A DNA stretch of 64,000 nucleotides from Chryseobacterium herbae (GTDB lineage: Bacteria; Bacteroidota; Bacteroidia; Flavobacteriales; Weeksellaceae). Shown piece after piece: positions 43,230-52,215 of this stretch. Under the pieces are notes generated by a model. That model did no database searches. It worked only from the letters and a program-made list of their open reading frames with translations, and was not told the origin of the DNA. A program made the translations under genes and the position numbers. Position 1 is the first letter of the stretch. Every line of letters starts with the position of its first letter. Location of the stretch: contig NZ_JAOAMU010000001.1 of the NCBI RefSeq assembly GCF_025154075.1, positions 763,232-827,231 of the forward strand, in the 5' to 3' direction.

Positions 43230-43961
43230 ATGAAAAATATAATAGCGCTTTCTCCCATGTATACGGAAGACAGCAACAATCTGAAAAAGGCATCCATCAC
43301 TTCACCTTACGAACTGAACCGTTTCAATGCTAAATGGAATGTTCCGGAAGAGTTCCGGGAAGATGTTATTGCGGTATATGGTGAAGATATTTATGCTGAG
43401 ATTGTTTCTGATCAGTGTGGACTGACGCTTATGAAACCTGACGACAATTGGCTTTCTCTTATTTCTGAAGAATTTACAAAACGTAAAATTTCTTACGGAC
43501 AGATGAAAGACTATATTGATCAGGAAAATATGTTCATTAAATGTTCTGATTTTAAAAGTTTCAAGGCCGGAGTTTATCAAAAAGTTACGGATATCAAAGG
43601 TTTTGATACGGTAGACCTCAGTTCTACGGTTTTCACATCAGAGGTTGTTGAGTGGCAGCTGGAAGTAAGATGTTTTGTTTTACATGGTGAGATAAAAACC
43701 TATTCTTCTTATTGGCGGAACGATGCATTTGATATGAATCCACTTTCAGAAAAAGAGGAAAACGATATGTTTGTATTTTTTAATTTGTTTATCAAAAAAT
43801 ATGTTTCTACCCTTCCCGCAGCCATTGTTTTGGATTTTGGGATTATCAAAGAAAAAGGCTGGGCTTTGATTGAAGCAAATCCTGCTTGGTGTTCCGGTTT
43901 GTATGCCTGTGATGCAGAGAAAGCGCTGGAGGTGATTGTGGAGAGTTGTGTGAAGAATTAA
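43230..43961 (+). CDS. ATP-grasp enzyme of the R2K clade
   Basis: 243 residues. It lacks a biotin-carboxylase-type substrate domain and fits the short R2K (DUF4343) ATP-grasp pattern: MFIKCSDFKSFKAGVYQKV near residue 93 (lysine for ATP), SEVVEWQLEVRCFVLHGEIK near residue 138 and VLDFGIIKEKGWALIEANPA near residue 193 (metal-binding D and E..N). R2K ATP-grasps are often encoded with WYL and RtcB genes and are predicted to ligate a small molecule or amino acid to RNA or protein. The substrate is unknown. It follows the unknown gene at 42541 and shares its direction. Confidence 0.85.
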   Translation: MKNIIALSPMYTEDSNNLKKASITSPYELNRFNAKWNVPEEFREDVIAVYGEDIYAEIVSDQCGLTLMKPDDNWLSLISEEFTKRKISYGQMKDYIDQENMFIKCSDFKSFKAGVYQKVTDIKGFDTVDLSSTVFTSEVVEWQLEVRCFVLHGEIKTYSSYWRNDAFDMNPLSEKEENDMFVFFNLFIKKYVSTLPAAIVLDFGIIKEKGWALIEANPAWCSGLYACDAEKALEVIVESCVKN

Positions 43962-44079
43962 ACCCTTTCCCTAAATTCGAATTAGCGAAATCAATGGAAG
44001 GAGCAATAAAGTATTTATATTAATGCTCTGAAAAACTAATGCTTTTTCTGAATTGAACTAAGCATCCCTATTTTTATAA

Positions 44080-44439
44080 ATGAAAAAGAAATTACGTCAT
44101 ATAACTATCGATGGAACTATATACAGATATGTAGTAAAAGGCTGGTGTATAAAATTTTTCGGAAAAGACAGTTCTCAGTTTGTAAAGGTAGATTTCTTCA
44201 CCAAAGATGAAGAATATGCTACTGTTTTAATGTTTACTGGTTCTTTTAAGACTTTTGATAATGAACAATTGGTGTATCTCAATATCAACCAGCCGGGTTT
44301 TGTACGGAAAGTGATCAGTTTGTTTAACATTGCTGAATTTGATTTCAATATTCAAAGACAATATACAATCACAGAAGCCTGTAAAATGTTAGAAGTTATG
44401 GGCTATACAATAAAAAAAGAATCGTATTTTACTAAATAA
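44080..44439 (+). CDS. Small unknown protein in the RNA-repair locus
   Basis: 119 residues, basic. A beta-rich N-terminus (KLRHITIDGTIYRYVVKG) and a helical C-terminus (YTITEACKMLEVMGYTIKKE) suggest a compact nucleic-acid- or peptide-binding fold. No signal peptide. It is 118 bases after the ATP-grasp gene and 8 bases before the second RlaP gene, so it is probably co-translated with the latter. No family was recognised. Confidence 0.75.
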   Translation: MKKKLRHITIDGTIYRYVVKGWCIKFFGKDSSQFVKVDFFTKDEEYATVLMFTGSFKTFDNEQLVYLNINQPGFVRKVISLFNIAEFDFNIQRQYTITEACKMLEVMGYTIKKESYFTK

Positions 44440-44447
44440 TTCCACCA

Positions 44448-45506
44448 ATGACCATCCAAACCCTAAAAAGCAAAAACCTCATCCTCTTCGAAGCCATCTC
44501 CGGAAGCCGCGCTTTCGGGCTGGCCACAGAAAATTCGGATACGGATATCCGTGGGGTTTATTATCTGCCGAAAGAAGATTTTTTCGGACTGAATTATATC
44601 CCGCAGATTTCTAATGAAACCAATGATATCACTTATTATGAGATTGGTCGATTTGTAGAACTTCTGCAGAAAAACAATCCCAATATTCTGGAAATGCTGG
44701 CAAGTCCGGAAGACTGTATTATGCACAAAGATCCGCTGCTGGACCTGATCCGTCAGGAAGATTTTTTATCTAAATTATGTAAAGACACCTTTGCAGGATA
44801 TGCGGTATCGCAGATTAAAAAAGCAAAAGGTCTCAACAAAAAGATTCTTAATCCAATAGAAAAGGAAAGAAAATCCGTTCTTGATTTCTGTTATATTCTG
44901 AAGGACCAGGGATCAGTTCCTCTGAAAAAATGGCTCTCCGACAACGGAAAAGTTCAGGAAAAATGCGGGCTGGTTAATATTGGGAATACCAAGGGAATGC
45001 ATGCTCTTTTTTATGATGAATCAGGAGTTTTGGATTATAAGGGAATCATTCAGCACGAAGAAGCCAATCAGGTTTCGGTATCATCCGTTCCTAAAGATGA
45101 AAAACCGACAGCTTATCTTTTCTGCAACCTGGACGCCTACTCCACCTATTGCAAAGATTATAAGGATTATTGGAAATGGGTTTCCGAACGCAATGAAGAC
45201 CGCTACAATGTCAATAAGGAACACGGTCAGAACTACGACAGCAAAAATATGATGCACACCATCCGTCTTTTGCAGTCGTGTGAGTATATTTTTAAAACAA
45301 ACTCTTTACAGATCCGAGTAGACAACAGAGAAGAATTACTTGATATTAAAGCCGGAAACTGGTCTTATGAAAAAGTGATGCAAAAAGCTGAAGATCTGAT
45401 AGATTCGATAGAACATGAGCATTCCGTTTCTCTCCTTCCCGATAATCCGGATATAAAAAAGACGGAAAAAATCCTAATAGAGATACGCGAAAAATTATAC
45501 TGCTAG
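44448..45506 (+). CDS. RlaP-type nucleotidyltransferase, second copy
   Basis: 352 residues, about 100 longer than the first copy. AISGSRAFGLATENSDTDIR near residue 18 holds the GS and D.D motifs. EIGRFVELLQKNNPNILEML near residue 65 and FAGYAVSQIKKAKGLNKKIL near residue 115 are shared with larger members of this group. YDSKNMMHTIRLLQSCEYI near residue 265 is the C-terminal helical landmark. It is the last gene of the RNA-repair run. Having two RlaP copies in one locus suggests different RNA ends or a primer/editor pair, but this is inference. Confidence 0.9.
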   Translation: MTIQTLKSKNLILFEAISGSRAFGLATENSDTDIRGVYYLPKEDFFGLNYIPQISNETNDITYYEIGRFVELLQKNNPNILEMLASPEDCIMHKDPLLDLIRQEDFLSKLCKDTFAGYAVSQIKKAKGLNKKILNPIEKERKSVLDFCYILKDQGSVPLKKWLSDNGKVQEKCGLVNIGNTKGMHALFYDESGVLDYKGIIQHEEANQVSVSSVPKDEKPTAYLFCNLDAYSTYCKDYKDYWKWVSERNEDRYNVNKEHGQNYDSKNMMHTIRLLQSCEYIFKTNSLQIRVDNREELLDIKAGNWSYEKVMQKAEDLIDSIEHEHSVSLLPDNPDIKKTEKILIEIREKLYC

Positions 45507-45936
45507 TGATCAATCTTAATATTCTTAATAAGAAGTTGTTTAAACTTTTATTTTCCTCAAGAGTGAAATAGAAAAAGTATTTCATGTACATTTATTCAAT
45601 TGATATTTAAAGTTTCAAGCCTTCCTAATAGAGTCTTGAAACTATCCAGCTAGACTTTTATTATATTCTTTATAGTTGGAAAAACGCAAAGGAACGCAAA
45701 GCTTGAACAAAAATGAGGACATTTTAAGGCGCAAGAAAATCAGAGGTTTTCAGCAAGTCCATTGGCGTTTATTGAGCGGTCTACAATTTTATCGCAAATA
45801 AAATCCTAGCGCCTTATAGCATAATCTTTTCAAATTTCTTTGCGACCCTTCGCGCTTTCCAACAAAAAAAATTTAAACAAGTTTAACTCAAATTCACCTT
45901 AATGGTTAAATTTTAAAAGTGTCAGGAATATTAAGA
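45507..45936. repeat. Intergenic region with a palindromic 'gcgcaag' element
   Basis: AACGCAAAGGAACGCAAAGC (45685) through TTTTAAGGCGCAAG, and further on CAATTTTATCGCAAATAAAA-TCCTAGCGCC, form imperfect arms that end with TTTGCGACCCTTCGCGC. A second copy of the element in opposite orientation lies at 56870-57010. No gene was seen. Confidence 0.5.
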
Positions 45937-46281
45937 TTATTTTTTCTTTGAAGCTTTGGCTACAGAATTGTAATCCAGACATAATTTTATCCAGTACTCA
46001 AAATCAGCCTGCTTTTGAAAACCCACAGGTTCCACATGGCAATATCCTTTGAGCTGTTTTCCTTTCATGACCATGGGAAGAAACCCCATTCTTTCCGAAA
46101 CTTCCTCTTCCAGATCGGGATGATAACGGCACATCAAATTATCATGGCTTATATTAATGCACATTTTATCATTGACCAAAAATGATAATCCGCTGAACAT
46201 TTTCTTTTCCTTAATCTCAAGACCAGGAATTTCCGAAAGCCGTTCACGAATCCTGTCCGCCAATTCAATATTGTATGCCAT
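45937..46281 (-). CDS. TfoX/Sxy N-terminal domain protein
   Basis: 114 residues from ATG 46281 (an ATG 18 bases upstream is less likely). MAYNIELADRIRERLSEIPG, then KKMFSGLSFLVNDKMCINIS near residue 27, is the TfoX_N signature (e.kMFGG..f...g.m......d.l..r). It continues to GYCHVEPVGFQKQADFEYWI. It lacks the C-terminal TfoX domain of competence activators. Stand-alone TfoX_N proteins are common in Bacteroidota with no known competence role. Lys-rich tail. Confidence 0.87.
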   Translation of the reverse strand: MAYNIELADRIRERLSEIPGLEIKEKKMFSGLSFLVNDKMCINISHDNLMCRYHPDLEEEVSERMGFLPMVMKGKQLKGYCHVEPVGFQKQADFEYWIKLCLDYNSVAKASKKK

Positions 46282-46416
46282 TACAAATAATTTTATCATT
46301 TAAATGTAGGCAAAAAACAGAGTAAACAACGCATATTTTTTCATTTTCAATTTCAATTCAAACTTCGGTAAATATTTTTTTATTTAAAACAATTATTGTT
46401 TTACGATAATTAATTA

Positions 46417-46424
46417 TACATTTG
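46417..46424 (+). promoter_or_regulatory. -7 box of the DUF2975/XRE pair
   Basis: TACATTTG fits TAnnTTTG, with TTG about 19 bases upstream (46396-46398). It lies 23 bases before ATG 46447. Confidence 0.68.
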
Positions 46425-46446
46425 CAATACTTAAATGAGTATTGCC

Positions 46447-46962
46447 ATGAACCAGACCAAAATTATTGCGAAGATTCTGTACTATATCTGCACCGTACTG
46501 TCGGCGGGTTATCTGATCACTTTTGTGTATTCAATTGTATGCCTGCTCACAGGCTATGCAATAACTCCCTATAAGGATAATATGTTTGTGCATATCAATT
46601 ATCCTTTTACAGAACAGCCGTTTCTGAATATTGAACATAATTATTCGTATATCATCTTTTCATTTTCATTGGTTTTAATTTCCTATGGAATTTTTTTCTG
46701 GTTTTCGGCGAAAGTTTTCAAAGTATTTTTCCAGTCAAAACTGTTTACAAAAGAAAATATACTTCAACTTAAGCGATTTTACCTGTATAATATTTTCATT
46801 CCACTCCCCATAGTCATCCTAGCAAGTTTCTTTGTGGAAGTAGAAAGTATGATCTGGGGATTGGTGTTTATCCATTTTATGCTTGGAATTTTCTGTCTGT
46901 TTCTTGCGAATATCTTTAAGCAAGGACTACATTTGCAAAACGAACAAGACCTATTTATATAA
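46447..46962 (+). CDS. DUF2975 membrane protein
   Basis: 171 residues from ATG 46447; an ATG at 46435 is possible but sits only about 11 bases after the -7 box. Four hydrophobic helices (about 8-30, 66-90, 110-128, 135-158) with few polar residues. DUF2975 proteins are nearly always encoded next to a small YozG-type XRE regulator, exactly as here (stop and next start share one base). The pair is thought to be a membrane-linked regulatory module. Function otherwise unknown. Confidence 0.82.
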   Translation: MNQTKIIAKILYYICTVLSAGYLITFVYSIVCLLTGYAITPYKDNMFVHINYPFTEQPFLNIEHNYSYIIFSFSLVLISYGIFFWFSAKVFKVFFQSKLFTKENILQLKRFYLYNIFIPLPIVILASFFVEVESMIWGLVFIHFMLGIFCLFLANIFKQGLHLQNEQDLFI

Positions 46963-47165
46963 TGCCAATCATAGTCAACTTAGATGTCATGCTAGCCAAG
47001 CGAAAAATGCAGAGCAAAGAACTGGCAGAAAAATTAGGAATCACACCTGTTAATCTATCCATTCTTAAAACCGGCAAAGCAAAGGGGGTCCGTTTCGATA
47101 CCCTGGAAGCCATCTGCAAAATTCTGGAATGTCAGCCCGGGGATATTTTGGAGTTTAGGGAATAG
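46962..47165 (+). CDS. YozG-type XRE family regulator
   Basis: 67 residues, one helix-turn-helix domain filling the protein: LAKRKMQSKELAEKLGITPV then NLSILKTGKAKGVRFDTLEA and CKILECQPGDILEF. This short Cro/CI-like type is the constant partner of DUF2975 membrane proteins. It overlaps that gene by one base, so the two are co-translated. It probably regulates the pair. Confidence 0.9.
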   Translation: MPIIVNLDVMLAKRKMQSKELAEKLGITPVNLSILKTGKAKGVRFDTLEAICKILECQPGDILEFRE

Positions 47166-47480
47166 GTTTCGTGTTTGAGAGTCGGAGAGTTTGAGGGTAT
47201 CAGTGTTTTAGTGTTGCCGGATGCGGGTTTTAGAGTTTCTGACTTCAAAGCTGAAGGACGAGGAAGCAACTAATTCAGAAAAGTTGAAAGCACAACAAAT
47301 ATCTGGTGGCTGAGGCCCTCGAAGCCACCAGTAGTAATATTCACATCTCATTCGCGAAGCAAAATTCACCATTGACATTCTATCAGCCTAAAATCTGACG
47401 TCTGATATCTGAAATCTAATATCTATACATAAGCAACCACAACGGTCTGTCTTACCCATCTATTATCCAAACCTTATCAT
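47166..47480. repeat. Intergenic region with a perfect hairpin and relics of dispersed repeats
   Basis: CTGGTGGCT (47303-47311) and AGCCACCAG (47323-47331) pair perfectly around GAGGCCCTCGA, a form of the TGAG..C.CGAAG palindrome common in Bacteroidota genomes. Next is GCGAAGCAAAATTCACCATT (47353), a partial copy of the family at 39.9 and 63.7 kb, then tandem TCTGA.ATCTGA words. No gene was seen. Confidence 0.5.
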
Positions 47481-48353
47481 ATGAATACCTTATCTATCAA
47501 CAATTTAAGCCTCATTTACAAGAATGGCTTTCAAGCGGTTAAAGACATATCGCTAGACATCGGGAACGGTATGTTCGGGTTATTGGGTCCGAATGGTGCC
47601 GGAAAATCCTCTTTAATGAAAACCATTGTGGGACTGCAAAAACCTACTTCCGGAAATATTATTTTCAACGGAAAGGATGTTTCAAAAGATCCCGATTACA
47701 TTAAACAAAACCTCGGATTTCTTCCGCAGGATTTTGGAGTTTATCCGAAAATTTCTGCCTATGATCTTCTCGAACATATTGCTGTGCTAAAAGGGATCAC
47801 AGACCATAAAGAGCGCAAAGAACAGATCATCGGCCTGCTGGAGAAAGTCAACCTTTCGGATTTCAGGAAGAAAGAAGTTCATACTTTTTCAGGCGGGATG
47901 AAACAGCGTTTTGGTGTTGCTCAGGCTCTCTTGGGAAATCCGAAGATCATTATCGTAGACGAACCCACAGCCGGCCTTGATCCCGAAGAACGCAACCGCT
48001 TCAACTCGCTTTTGAATGACATCAGTAAAGACGTTATCGTTATCCTTTCTACCCATCTGGTGGAAGATGTCAGGAATCTGTGCTCGGAAATGGCAGTGAT
48101 GAATAACGGACAGATCTTAAGACAAGGAAAACCCGCAGAATTGATTTCTGAACTGGAAGACAGGATCTGGTCCAAACCTATTGGCAAAAACGAACTTGAA
48201 AATTACCTTTCCAGCCATGAGATCATCAGCCGCCAGCTGATTGAAAGAGAACTTCATATTACCGTATTTTCAGAAGAGCAGCCGAAAGATTTCAACGCAG
48301 TCCATCCGCTTCTGGAACACGTTTACTTCCGTACACTCACTCAAAAACCTTAG
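47481..48353 (+). CDS. ABC transporter ATP-binding protein
   Basis: 290 residues. Walker A GLLGPNGAGKSSLMKTIVGL near residue 33, signature HTFSGGMKQRFGVAQALLG near residue 134 and Walker B IIIVDEPTAGLDP near residue 156, then H-loop STHLVEDV. The C-terminal ~70 residues form a regulatory extension. Its stop is only 2 bases before the next gene, a permease fused to an M1 peptidase, so the two form one exporter. Confidence 0.94.
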   Translation: MNTLSINNLSLIYKNGFQAVKDISLDIGNGMFGLLGPNGAGKSSLMKTIVGLQKPTSGNIIFNGKDVSKDPDYIKQNLGFLPQDFGVYPKISAYDLLEHIAVLKGITDHKERKEQIIGLLEKVNLSDFRKKEVHTFSGGMKQRFGVAQALLGNPKIIIVDEPTAGLDPEERNRFNSLLNDISKDVIVILSTHLVEDVRNLCSEMAVMNNGQILRQGKPAELISELEDRIWSKPIGKNELENYLSSHEIISRQLIERELHITVFSEEQPKDFNAVHPLLEHVYFRTLTQKP

Positions 48354-48355
48354 TC

Positions 48356-51300
48356 ATGAACGCCATATTTTTATTTGAAGCCAGACGCATCACGAAGCAC
48401 TGGCCAGCTTATCTTATAGCTTTAATCTTAGCAGGCATCGGTATTTTCTGCGGTAGCCAGTTCAATCTTACGGCTGGAGACCGAATCTATCTCAATTCAC
48501 CGTACACCATAGGTTTTATGACCGGAATGATGAGTCTTTCCATCATATTTATGGCTGTTATTTTTGCTGTACAGCTGCTTTTTAAAGACACGGATTCAAA
48601 ATTTGATCTTGTGCTCTTTTCCTTTCCTTTTTCTAAATGGACGTATCTCAGCGGAAAATTCAGCACCTATTTTCTGCAGAATTTCTTCAGCTTTTCCTTT
48701 TTAATGATGGGTTTCCTCATTGGTCAGGTCGCAAGAACCGGAAGTGAAATGCAGGAGGTGTTCAATTTGGGGTATTATCTGTATCCTATGTTGATTTTTG
48801 GTCTCATCAACACTTTTTTTGTTTGCAGTTTTATCTTTCTGATTTCATTAATAGCGAAGAAGAAACTGCTTGCTGTAGTTGCCGGACTTCTACTCTATGT
48901 CCTGTACATGGTGGTTCTGGTATTTTCCAACTCCCCATTTATGGCTGGCGGTTTGCCTCAATCTATAGAAACGCAGCAATTTTCTGCCTTCCTGGACCCT
49001 TTTGGGTTGTCATCGTATTTCTTTGAAGCCAGAACGCTTTCTGTAGATCAGAAAAATGCTTCATTAGTACCATTTTCGGGATATTTAGTCATCAACAGGG
49101 TCATTTTCTCAGTGGCGTCTTTATTATTTCTCTGGCTCACTTACCGACTGTTTTCTTTTTCGTCTGTCTCAAAACAAAAAGTAAAAAAAGTAAATTCAAG
49201 TTCAGAAATTAAAAGTAGCTCATCATTTGCTTACACCATATCCAAGGTGAATTTCGGTCATAAAAATGCTTTTAAATCAATCCTTTCTTATGCGAAAATT
49301 GATTTACTCTACCTCTTTAAAAGCATCACCATTCCTGCCGTTTCTATCCTGTTGCTTTTCTTCGTCGGAATGGAAATGTATGCTGAGATTGAAAAAGGAA
49401 TCCGTCTTCCTCAGAAGTATGCCGGTTCAGGTCTTATGGCAACCACTATTTCAGAAAACTTTCCTTTGTTTGGACTTCTTCTTGTGGCTTATTTTATCAA
49501 TGACCTGTATTGGAGAAGCCGTTCATCTGGATTTTCGTTGATCGAAGACAGTACTTTTTTCTCCAAAATAAGACTCTCGGGGCATTTCATTTCTATCAGT
49601 GTTTTGCTGTTCTTTTTTACCGGAATTTTAATCGTTCAGGGAATTGTCTTTCAGGCCATGTATCAATATCTTCACATCGATTGGAATGCTTATCTGGGCG
49701 TTTTTCTTTTCAATACATTCCCTTTGATTCTTTTCTCAGGACTCATCCTCCTGATCAATCATGCGATCAGAAATAAATTGATTGCTCTGGGAATTTCCGT
49801 TCTTGCGGTATTTCTGCTGGCTGGTCCTGCATCCGGAAAGATTATCCCTCATCCTTTATTCAGAATATTTTCAGATTTTAAAGGAAGTTACAGTGATTTT
49901 AGCGGTTATGGTATTTATATGTATGCATTTGCGGAACGGCTTTTATTCGGAGCTGGACTCATTGCCTTTTTATGGATGATAAATGGAGCGATCAAATCGA
50001 AAAAATTTAATCTGATCACCTTGATTCCTAGTCTTGCGTTGCTTATTTCCGGTATTTTTGCAGGAACACTTTTTATGAAAGGTTATATTCCTAAAAATGA
50101 AGACAAAGACTTAGCAACGGCCGTCCAGTACGAAAAGGTTTTTAAGAAGTATGAAAACATGCCTCAGCCGGAAATCACAGATGTTATCACTGAGATTACG
50201 TTAAATCCTTCCGAAAATTCCTACCGGATTACAGGAAAATATGTCCTGACCAATTTTACCGATCAGCCTATTGATAAGGTCTTGATTAATTTCAACCCTG
50301 ATCTTACCACAGAATCCGCCGTTTTTCAGGCAGGCGTGGAGACCGTGAAAATTAATGACAATATTTCTGAAGTCCATTTAAAACAAGCCATCAAACCCGG
50401 TGGAATAGCTCACCTTGAATTCAAGCTTTCTTATAAATGGTATGCGGTTAACGGGCATCAGTCTTTCAATGCAGTGATAGAAAATGGTTCTTTTATGCGA
50501 ATCAGCAGATATTATCCTGTGATTGGGTATCAGAAGGATGAAGAAATTCAGGATGAGCAGTTGCGGAAGAAAAACAACCTGGGAAAACTCGCAGAGCTGA
50601 AAAAACCGGAAGCTCCGGAAGTCTTTAAAAAGGATTTTATCAATTTAGAGATGACGGTTTCTACGGAAGGTGATCAGACTGCCGTTGGTACCGGAGATCT
50701 GGTAAAAAAATGGGAAAAGTCGGGGCGAAACTATTTTCAGTACAAAGCGGAAAGTATTCCGTTCCGGTTTGCAGTTTCTTCTGCGGATTATCAGATCAAA
50801 AGCGTGTTGTACAAAGGAATTACAGTAAATATTTTCTACCATAAAAAGCATTTCGAAAACGCAGACCATCTTCTTGAAAATGCTAAAATAACATTGGACT
50901 ACTGTGAACAGAATTTTGAAAAATATCCTTTTAAAACGGTCAGTTTCGCTGAAATTTCATCTTTCACCAGAGGTTTTGCAGCAACAGCTTATCCGTCGGC
51001 TATATTTATGCCTGAGGATATGATTTTCCATGCCAATATCCACGCTGATAAAGAACAGGACGTGATCAATGAACTGGCAGGACATGAACTCTCCCATTTG
51101 TGGTGGGGAAATAGCCAGATCAATCCGGATGACAGAGAAGGAGCCGTCATGCTCTCCGAGACGCTTGCTATGTACACAGAGATGATGCTTTACAAAAAAA
51201 TGCACGGCAAAGAAAAAATGAAGGAAAGGATCACCATGCATCAGCAGATTTATGACAACGAAAAAGGCTTGTCTGAAAACCGTCCGATCTACAGAGTAAC

Positions 51301-51523
51301 GGGAGATATGGCTCATATTGCCTATTCCAAAGGTGCTGTAGCGATGGTGAAATTAAGCGAATTGATCGGGGAAGAAAAAGTGAATGAAGCATTAAGAAAT
51401 TTCCTTCAAAACAATAAGTACCCTAAGAAGCCTTCTTCTTTAGATTTACTTAATGAATTTTATAAAGTCTCTCCGGATGCTAACACAAGAAATCAGATAG
51501 ACAGGCTTTTCAAAACATTATAA
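48356..51523 (+). CDS. ABC permease fused to an M1-family aminopeptidase domain
   Basis: 1055 residues. Two membrane blocks (about 15-275 and 315-590) with 12 or more helices form the permease. From about residue 620 a soluble M1-like part follows. The zinc-binding HELSH motif is near residue 910 (AGHELSHLWWGNSQINPDD) with a downstream SETLAMYTEMM about 20 residues later supplying the third ligand. The usual M1 spacing is HEXXH-X18-E; here it is X20. GAMEN-type substrate residues are replaced by GFAATAYPSA, so substrate choice may differ. It probably exports and trims peptides. Partner ATPase at 47481. Confidence 0.9.
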   Translation: MNAIFLFEARRITKHWPAYLIALILAGIGIFCGSQFNLTAGDRIYLNSPYTIGFMTGMMSLSIIFMAVIFAVQLLFKDTDSKFDLVLFSFPFSKWTYLSGKFSTYFLQNFFSFSFLMMGFLIGQVARTGSEMQEVFNLGYYLYPMLIFGLINTFFVCSFIFLISLIAKKKLLAVVAGLLLYVLYMVVLVFSNSPFMAGGLPQSIETQQFSAFLDPFGLSSYFFEARTLSVDQKNASLVPFSGYLVINRVIFSVASLLFLWLTYRLFSFSSVSKQKVKKVNSSSEIKSSSSFAYTISKVNFGHKNAFKSILSYAKIDLLYLFKSITIPAVSILLLFFVGMEMYAEIEKGIRLPQKYAGSGLMATTISENFPLFGLLLVAYFINDLYWRSRSSGFSLIEDSTFFSKIRLSGHFISISVLLFFFTGILIVQGIVFQAMYQYLHIDWNAYLGVFLFNTFPLILFSGLILLINHAIRNKLIALGISVLAVFLLAGPASGKIIPHPLFRIFSDFKGSYSDFSGYGIYMYAFAERLLFGAGLIAFLWMINGAIKSKKFNLITLIPSLALLISGIFAGTLFMKGYIPKNEDKDLATAVQYEKVFKKYENMPQPEITDVITEITLNPSENSYRITGKYVLTNFTDQPIDKVLINFNPDLTTESAVFQAGVETVKINDNISEVHLKQAIKPGGIAHLEFKLSYKWYAVNGHQSFNAVIENGSFMRISRYYPVIGYQKDEEIQDEQLRKKNNLGKLAELKKPEAPEVFKKDFINLEMTVSTEGDQTAVGTGDLVKKWEKSGRNYFQYKAESIPFRFAVSSADYQIKSVLYKGITVNIFYHKKHFENADHLLENAKITLDYCEQNFEKYPFKTVSFAEISSFTRGFAATAYPSAIFMPEDMIFHANIHADKEQDVINELAGHELSHLWWGNSQINPDDREGAVMLSETLAMYTEMMLYKKMHGKEKMKERITMHQQIYDNEKGLSENRPIYRVTGDMAHIAYSKGAVAMVKLSELIGEEKVNEALRNFLQNNKYPKKPSSLDLLNEFYKVSPDANTRNQIDRLFKTL

Positions 51524-51720
51524 AACATTCCATCTTCATCAATTTCATCCACAAAGATCTGCTTTATCTGTGTGATTGGCGAGAAAATATTAAGCTCGTG
51601 CAGATCAGGCAGATTTCTTTTTCTATTACTAATTAAACTGCAACTCATGCAGTTTTTTTGAATTTATACAAAAATATTTTCAGCGAAATGTAACAAAATA
51701 AAAACACTTACTACAAATTA

Positions 51721-51746
51721 ATTGATATATCAATAATTGATTAATC
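51721..51746 (+). promoter_or_regulatory. MarR-type operator palindromes upstream of the MarR gene
   Basis: ATTGATATATCAAT (51721-51734) is a perfect 14-base palindrome, followed by ATTGATTAATCA with palindromic TGATTAATCA. This is typical of self-regulating MarR genes. It is 24-49 bases before the start. Confidence 0.6.
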
Positions 51747-51769
51747 ATTTTAAATTTAATATAAGAAAC

Positions 51770-52204
51770 ATGGAAAAATTAAATTCAATCATATTCTACA
51801 ATATCGATAAAGCGATCAGATCTTACAGAAATTATGCACAGCGTCAGCTTAAAGCTAATGGATTCATGATCACGATCGATCAGTGGCTGATCATCAAAGC
51901 GGTTCTGGAAAATCCGGGAATTACCCAGAATGAAATCGGGGATTTGGTTTTTAAGGACAATGCATCGGTGACCAGGATTATTGATCTTATGGTAAAATCA
52001 GCATATGTGATCCGGACTACCCATTCGGAAGACCGCAGAAAAACTAATCTTGAAGTCACCGAATCCGGGATAAAGATCATCAAAGACGTTCAGAAGCTGG
52101 TGGAAGGCAACCGAAAAACCGCCCTGCAGAATGTCTCAAAAGAAGAGCTGGAAATCATGAACAATGCCCTGCTTAAAATATCAGAAAACTGTAAAAAACA
52201 CTAA
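51770..52204 (+). CDS. MarR-family transcription regulator
   Basis: 144 residues from ATG 51770. The winged helix-turn-helix is at about 35-110: GITQNEIGDLVFKDNASVTR, then LMVKSAYVIRTTHSEDRRKT, with the D.R wing signature. A dimerisation helix pair is at the ends. The upstream AT-rich region holds two palindromic half-site-like words. It is followed after 11 bases by an outer-membrane receptor and then an M13 peptidase, which it probably regulates. Confidence 0.92.
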   Translation: MEKLNSIIFYNIDKAIRSYRNYAQRQLKANGFMITIDQWLIIKAVLENPGITQNEIGDLVFKDNASVTRIIDLMVKSAYVIRTTHSEDRRKTNLEVTESGIKIIKDVQKLVEGNRKTALQNVSKEELEIMNNALLKISENCKKH

Positions 52205-52215
52205 AAAATAAAACA

